Shown piece after piece: positions 35,128 through 39,177 of a stretch of 39,177 nt of DNA. The position numbers were made by a program, and so were the translations under genes. Source of the DNA: Legionellales bacterium (GTDB lineage: Bacteria; Pseudomonadota; Gammaproteobacteria; JAGOUN01); contig JAIXPZ010000012.1 in the NCBI GenBank assembly GCA_027486005.1, positions 1 through 39,177 of the forward strand, read 5' to 3'. Position 1 is the first letter of the stretch, and each line of letters opens with the position of its first letter. Below the pieces are notes generated by a model, which was given only the letters and a program-made list of their open reading frames with translations, ran no database searches and was not told the DNA's origin.

Positions 35128-36041
35128 AAGACTATAAAACATCAAAGCGAGCTGTCATGCGCGGATCAAAACGCGCTACAGAGAAGCGTTCGCATTTTGC
35201 AGTGCTTATTCAAGCGATGGATTTATTAAGTCATCATCTTTTTGGGTTTCTCATTCTGATTATTTTCACATCCATTTTATTGTCTCTTCCCTTGACACTC
35301 ACCTATTTACTTCAAGGAATAGGCAGCATTGGCGATTCACTGAATAAAAATGCACAAATCAGCGTTTATCTGACACCCGGTTTAAGCGACGCTGATATTA
35401 GTCAAACAACAGATACGATTAATGCAAAAGGCAATACGCAGTTTGTTCGCTTTATTTCCCCAGATCAAGGCTTGCAAGAATTTGAAAAACAATCTGGTAT
35501 TGAAAAACTCAATGATTACCTAAATACGAATCCAATCCCAGGTGTCATCCTGCTAAAAACCACTCTTTCTGACCCAAGCTTAGACGAACTGAATCAAGTA
35601 ACAAATGACCTGGCGTCTTTACCTGGCGTAGAAAGTGTTGCTATGAATGGGCAATGGTTAAATTATGCAGTGTCCGTGATTACATCGATTTCAACTTCTA
35701 TTGCTATTGCCACCGCTATTTCTTTTTTTCTTATTTTAGTGATTATTGTTGTCTTACTTAATTTCTTACTGCCGGAGTCGTTAGAAGAGACATCCAATTT
35801 AACCATGGTCTACTTGGGTATGCTGTTAGGAATTATTACCGGTATTGCCGCCGATTATTGGGTAAGTTACTTTGCGCATCTGCTTAATCAACTCGCAGAA
35901 CAATTGACATTTTTGAATTTAAAAGCAGACCATTTTCATTTAACTGGATGGGATATTTTTGTCAACCAATTCGGTTGCTGGGCTACGCTAATTCTCGCCG
36001 CATTGATTGTGCGACACTATCATCGGCATATTAAACGGTAA
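35124..36041 (+). CDS. ftsX: Cell division protein FtsX
   Basis: FtsX is the membrane subunit of the FtsEX ABC-type complex that controls septal peptidoglycan hydrolases. The 305-residue protein has a basic cytoplasmic N-terminus, a first transmembrane helix near 37-63, a periplasmic domain (about 70-185, with QISVYLTPGLSDADI and NPIPGVILLKTTL) and three C-terminal membrane segments (about 190-215, 228-248, 280-298). The start overlaps the ftsY stop by four bases. In most Gammaproteobacteria ftsE lies between ftsY and ftsX; here there is no room for it, so the ATPase partner is elsewhere or lost. Confidence 0.92.
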   Translation: MKDYKTSKRAVMRGSKRATEKRSHFAVLIQAMDLLSHHLFGFLILIIFTSILLSLPLTLTYLLQGIGSIGDSLNKNAQISVYLTPGLSDADISQTTDTINAKGNTQFVRFISPDQGLQEFEKQSGIEKLNDYLNTNPIPGVILLKTTLSDPSLDELNQVTNDLASLPGVESVAMNGQWLNYAVSVITSISTSIAIATAISFFLILVIIVVLLNFLLPESLEETSNLTMVYLGMLLGIITGIAADYWVSYFAHLLNQLAEQLTFLNLKADHFHLTGWDIFVNQFGCWATLILAALIVRHYHRHIKR

Positions 36042-36069
36042 TGACAACAGTCAACAGCTCATCTATAAT
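36041..36069 (+). promoter_or_regulatory. Sigma-70 promoter of rpoH
   Basis: ATGACA (36041-36046, 5/6 match to the -35) is followed after 17 bp by a perfect TATAAT (36064-36069). The predicted start near 36076 leaves a leader of about 20 bases containing AGGAGG before the rpoH ATG. The -35 overlaps the ftsX stop codon. Confidence 0.7.
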
Positions 36070-36096
36070 GTTCAGCAGTAAAATGAGGAGGGCAAC

Positions 36097-36957
36097 ATGA
36101 GCACTGCGTTACGGATCTTTTCGCCTACATTACCAGCATCCAGTTTAGATAGTTTTATCCACTATGCGAATAAAATTCCTATGTTATCCCAAGAAGATGA
36201 ACAAAAATATGCCACAAAACTTTTTTGCGAAGGCGATGTCAGCGCCGCCAAGGAACTGATTCTTCCTCATTTACGCTATGTTATTAAAATTGCCCGTGGC
36301 TACAGTGGCTATGGATTGGCGCTAGGCGACCTGATTCAAGAGGGCAATGTTGGCTTGATGAAAGCTGTTCGGCGCTTTAATCCCGAAGTTGGCGTTAGAT
36401 TGGTCTCTTTTGCGGTTCACTGGATCAAAGCGGAAATTCATGAATTTATTATCAAAAATTGGCGAATAGTCAAAATCGCCACCACCAAATCACAGCGCAA
36501 ATTGTTTTTTAACTTAAGAAGAATGAAGCATCGCTTAGGCTGGTTCACCCAGCAAGAGATTGCCGACGTCGCCAAAGATTTAGGAGTCGCCCCTGAAGCT
36601 GTGATGCAAATGGAAGCACGACTAAACTCCGCAGATGCCTCGTTTGATGCCGCTCCGGATAGTGATGCAGAAGAAGCAGCCTTTTCACCTTCACAATATC
36701 TCGTGGATCAAAGCGCTAACCCTGAGCAAGTACTTGAACAAAATAGCAGCGAAGCTGTGCGACAAGAATTATTGTACCAAGCGTTAGATGACTTGGATGA
36801 ACGCTCCAAAATGGTGCTTAATGCGCGCTGGCTTTCTCAAGATAAAGCCACGTTACACGAGCTTGCTGCAAAATTAGGCGTTTCAGCTGAAAGAATTCGT
36901 CAAATAGAAGTGGCGGCGTTTAAGAAAATTAAAGCAGTAGTTCAGCAAGCAGCTTAG
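36097..36957 (+). CDS. rpoH: Heat-shock sigma factor RpoH (sigma-32)
   Basis: RpoH directs RNA polymerase to heat-shock promoters. The 286-residue protein has sigma region 2 (LRYVIKIARGYSGYGLALGDLIQEGNVGLMKAVRRF, given by its ends near 65-100, with the -10-binding segment VRLVSFAVHWIKAEI). The RpoH box QRKLFFNLR is at 133-141, and region 4 has a helix-turn-helix (TLHELAAKLGVSAERIRQIEV). AGGAGG precedes the ATG. The ftsY-ftsX-rpoH order is conserved. The short leader derived from the predicted promoter leaves little room for an E. coli-like 5' thermosensor, but translational control within the coding region cannot be judged. Confidence 0.97.
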   Translation: MSTALRIFSPTLPASSLDSFIHYANKIPMLSQEDEQKYATKLFCEGDVSAAKELILPHLRYVIKIARGYSGYGLALGDLIQEGNVGLMKAVRRFNPEVGVRLVSFAVHWIKAEIHEFIIKNWRIVKIATTKSQRKLFFNLRRMKHRLGWFTQQEIADVAKDLGVAPEAVMQMEARLNSADASFDAAPDSDAEEAAFSPSQYLVDQSANPEQVLEQNSSEAVRQELLYQALDDLDERSKMVLNARWLSQDKATLHELAAKLGVSAERIRQIEVAAFKKIKAVVQQAA

Positions 36958-37023
36958 AGTCTATTGATATTCAATGCATTAAGATTGTGTAGTAGTTTTT
37001 AACTGCTGAATTTAGGTTTAACT

Positions 37024-37121
37024 AAACTTGACCTGACAGTCACTTGCAGAAAAACCGGGAATAGATCTCTTTCCAAACCCCGGCTGTCGTTTGGAAAGAG
37101 CTCTAATGTCAGATCAAATTT
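37024..37121. repeat. Nested inverted repeats between convergent rpoH and an unknown gene
   Basis: The outer arms 37024-37038 and 37107-37121 are 15-bp inverted repeats with two mismatches; the right arm contains TTGATCTGAC on the minus strand, the core of the repeats at 130 and 25848. The inner arms 37062-37078 and 37089-37105 match at 16 of 17 positions, with CTCTTTCCAAAC paired to GTTTGGAAAGAG around a 10-nt loop. The right outer arm supplies the stop codon of the downstream gene. It may be a small mobile repeat and may also end rpoH transcription; no T-tract is present. Confidence 0.65.
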
Positions 37122-38620
37122 GAGCTAGCACACATTGTAGCTATCATTTGAGTTTCTAATTGAGCAGAAATAGTCTGTATTTTTTCAACCGATAATGACT
37201 TGCCATCTTGGTTTTCCGCAACCTGTGCTAACGCAATAACCAGTTGAGTTTTTTCTTGTAGAGAATGTTCTCGATTCATTAAATATTGATATATATTCTC
37301 TAAAATTTGGGCATGTATTAGCCATGTGTTACAAAAACTATAGCTTCTGTTTTGAAGCGGCTCACTACTATGGCTAAGCCGTTCGGCAAATTTTTGTTGA
37401 GCAAATACGTTAGGCTCTTCCGTGCTATCTTTGAATTCTTTGGCAAATAATAGAATTTGTTTTTCATTTAGTATTAAATCTATATTGTGATTGCCGTACA
37501 CCTGAAAGTCAGTGACGCATTTTCTTAATTGTTCTAAAGGATGGTCAGTGGTCGATCCTATTCCTTCGTAAATCATTCTTAGTCCTTCAGTTAGTTTTCT
37601 TTGAAGTGACACTTTTAACAATGATGAATCAATATCTTGATATGCTGAGTCATTTAAAAAGGAATAAAATTTTTCTAAGATTAGATTCCAGTATCTAGAA
37701 TGATAGTGTGAGTTATCTTGATGTCTATCAGACTCTACATGGCCGTTTAAAATAGGAACGATTGAGGTTCTTTGGATATTCACATCAGCCAGCATTCCTG
37801 CAAAATGGGCAAGTTCAAGATAATTGGGCCTGTTACGCTCTTGTTCTAGCAATAGATGATGGGCTATTTTAAATACACTTTCAATCGTTGGTAATTCATT
37901 GCCAGAAGTGTCTTTTGTAAAAAAAGCGGGCGTTGCTCCACCAACGATAAAAATATAGATGAGTTTTTTGATATTGCTTTGTTCTTCTGGAGACATTTGT
38001 TGAATAATAGGTTCCAAAAATCTCATTAAAGCTTCGGCGCTTTGAGTTTCATCGTTTATTCTTGAACGTCGAAATACACTTTTAGAAAAAAGTCCGCATA
38101 ATAAAATTAACAAATGCATCTCTGGATGATTACCTTCATCAGATAATAACAAAGCCAAATCTTCAAACATTTCTGCAGTATGTCGTATTTGATTATAAAC
38201 CAATCTAAAGTCTTGTTGATTTTTATCCATCTCATCATGCACAAGGAGAAAGGCATGAAATATATTTTTTTCTAAAGTGTCTGTGGATTGTTTTAATTTA
38301 CTTAAGATGCTTGTCCTCAGGTCACTTTCCAAACATAAATTATTTTTCTGTCGAGCAAAAAATTTTTCTTGGCCTTCCCTAATTATAGGAATAGAAAAAG
38401 TAGTTAGAAGCGCATTCAAACGTTTTAGTGTTTTTTTGAGTTCATTCGGAGAAATACGATTTATTTCTTGAATATCATTCATAGTTATAGCAACCGCATC
38501 AGCATATTTTTCATGATTACCTAATAATTCTCGATGATGCAATAACGCAGATATAGTTTTTCTTTTATCCGCTTGATCAGGAGAAACTCGATTATTACGA
38601 AAAAATTTTAATATAAACAT
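37109..38620 (-). CDS. Unknown helical protein (503 aa)
   Basis: I do not recognise a family. The product is soluble and almost entirely helical by appearance, with no signal peptide or enzyme motif; the only hydrophobic patches are LLILLCGLF and IYIFIVGGA. The ATG at 38620 (GGAG twelve bases upstream) gives MFILKFFRNN; an in-frame GTG at 38656 overlaps the preceding transposase stop and would add twelve residues, so that start is possible but less natural. The last residues lie within a repeat arm, which suggests the original C-terminus may have been altered. It is surrounded by insertion-sequence debris. Host-directed or phage-related roles are guesses only. Confidence 0.65.
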   Translation of the reverse strand: MFILKFFRNNRVSPDQADKRKTISALLHHRELLGNHEKYADAVAITMNDIQEINRISPNELKKTLKRLNALLTTFSIPIIREGQEKFFARQKNNLCLESDLRTSILSKLKQSTDTLEKNIFHAFLLVHDEMDKNQQDFRLVYNQIRHTAEMFEDLALLLSDEGNHPEMHLLILLCGLFSKSVFRRSRINDETQSAEALMRFLEPIIQQMSPEEQSNIKKLIYIFIVGGATPAFFTKDTSGNELPTIESVFKIAHHLLLEQERNRPNYLELAHFAGMLADVNIQRTSIVPILNGHVESDRHQDNSHYHSRYWNLILEKFYSFLNDSAYQDIDSSLLKVSLQRKLTEGLRMIYEGIGSTTDHPLEQLRKCVTDFQVYGNHNIDLILNEKQILLFAKEFKDSTEEPNVFAQQKFAERLSHSSEPLQNRSYSFCNTWLIHAQILENIYQYLMNREHSLQEKTQLVIALAQVAENQDGKSLSVEKIQTISAQLETQMIATMCASSNLI

Positions 38621-38652
38621 AATATGGTTTTGCTCCAATTCTGAAGATACAG

Positions 38653-38889
38653 TCACGCGACCTTTTTACATTGACTTTCAAACACCAGCGGTGCTATTGA
38701 ACTAACAGAAGAATGCGGACGAACACGATTGTAATATACTTCGATATATTGGAAAACACTTTGTTTAGCATTTTCTCTTGTGGCATATCGTTCAGTATAA
38801 ATTAACTCTACTTTTAAGCTGTAGAAAAAACTTTCCGCGACAGCATTTTCCCAGCAATTACCTTTTCGACTCATGCTACAAGTCAGCCC
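38653..38889 (-). pseudogene. C-terminal fragment of an IS3-family transposase (OrfB)
   Basis: The frame reads GLTCSMSRKGNCWENAVAES and continues FFYSLKVELIY to YIEVYYNRVRPHSSVSSIAP, the last part of the IS3-family rve integrase core, including the final catalytic Glu of the DDE triad in AESFF. The two Asp residues and all of OrfA are missing. Homology appears to start near 38889. The remnant ends at TGA 38653-38655. It cannot move on its own. Confidence 0.88.
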
Positions 38890-38925
38890 ATATATAAATT
38901 TAGGATAGGGCGTGTTGACAATTTG

Positions 38926-39016
38926 GTATCCCCTACAAATTTAATGGCAACCAAACGAAGTGTCATTCCTGCGAAGGCAGGAACCTAGTCTTATCAATGA
39001 GTTAAAAATGCTGACT
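38926..39016 (-). mobile_element. Truncated second copy of the 143-bp MITE-like element
   Basis: These 91 bases match 11932-12022 in inverse orientation with two mismatches. The GTATCCCCTACA terminal repeat is intact at 38926-38937, but the other half of the element, with the CCCCAG/CTGGGG hairpin and its terminal repeat, is missing. The junction at 39016 lies inside an IS110-family transposase remnant, so the copy either inserted partially or was later cut. No target duplication is seen. Confidence 0.8.
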
Positions 39017-39177
39017 GTTAATTGACGCCAACCAAACCATTCCATCACAAAGACCCAAGCACCAATATCACCGATACCCTTTAATCCTTTTAACAAATTC
39101 ACTTTTTTATAAGCCTCTTCGTTCTGTGTTTCTAAACGCTTTAGTCTCAGTGATTCCAGTTCTTTAAGTTGTGTTTC
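38941..39177 (-). pseudogene. IS110-family transposase fragment interrupted by the MITE copy
   Basis: From the right edge the minus strand is open for 78 codons to a TAA at 38943-38941. Residues encoded at 39177-39017 read ETQLKELESLRLKRLETQNE, then KGLKGIGDIGAWVFVMEWFG and WRQL, the Transposase_20 helix-hairpin-helix region near the C-terminus of IS110/IS116/IS902 transposases. From 39016 the frame runs through the MITE copy and stops, so the last conserved part of the transposase is lost. The N-terminal part lies beyond the window. Confidence 0.75.

Noticed and set aside
36958-37108. Intrinsic terminator after rpoH
   Set aside because: Strong stems are present but none is followed by a run of T residues, so only a repeat was annotated.

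Overview
The window looks like a chromosomal segment of an AT-rich gammaproteobacterium, most likely from the host-associated Legionellales/Coxiellaceae side of the class. The evidence is gene content and order: comM-def-fmt-rsmB, pgk-pyk-fba, argS-ftsN-hslV-hslU-rpiA-rsmD, ftsY-ftsX-rpoH. In addition there are very large proteins without recognisable domains, decayed insertion sequences and many small palindromic repeats. The taxonomic call is an inference; no rRNA or tRNA gene was seen.

Layout. Positions 1-319 hold the start of a gene cut by the left edge (possibly an insertion-sequence transposase), a dispersed repeat array and a GC-rich hairpin patch. Positions 320-10076 are all on the minus strand. 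They hold an orphan AAA ATPase, the translation-initiation and rRNA-modification cluster rsmB-fmt-def, comM, an envelope operon (small beta-barrel protein, TolC, lipoprotein) and glnA. A fragment of a cytochrome b561 gene lies directly upstream of glnA. sbcB follows on the plus strand.

Positions 11800-21961 are the accessory core. There is a 143-bp MITE-like element with terminal inverted repeats and an 8-bp target duplication. A 914-residue unknown protein follows, then a broken toxin gene with an intact CopG-type antitoxin. Next come a 1691-residue coiled-coil unknown protein and a second orphan AAA ATPase of the DUF4143 type. Both AAA ATPases have a conspicuous dyad about 10 bp upstream of the start codon.

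Positions 22029-25811 form the glycolytic operon pgk-pyk-fba, with genes overlapping or nearly so. After fba comes a 29-bp palindrome built from the same repeat as at the left end. Then follows a minus-strand operon of RelB-like antitoxin, RelE-like toxin and tyrosine recombinase. argS to rsmD form a tight plus-strand run; hslVU has a near-perfect sigma-32 promoter. trmB is convergent with rsmD and divergent from ftsY. ftsY and ftsX overlap by four bases with no ftsE between them, and rpoH follows with its own sigma-70 promoter, so the heat-shock sigma factor and one of its probable targets are both in view.

The right end (37024-39177) is degraded: nested inverted repeats, a 503-residue unknown protein, an IS3-family transposase fragment, a truncated second copy of the MITE-like element, and an IS110-family transposase fragment that the element interrupts.
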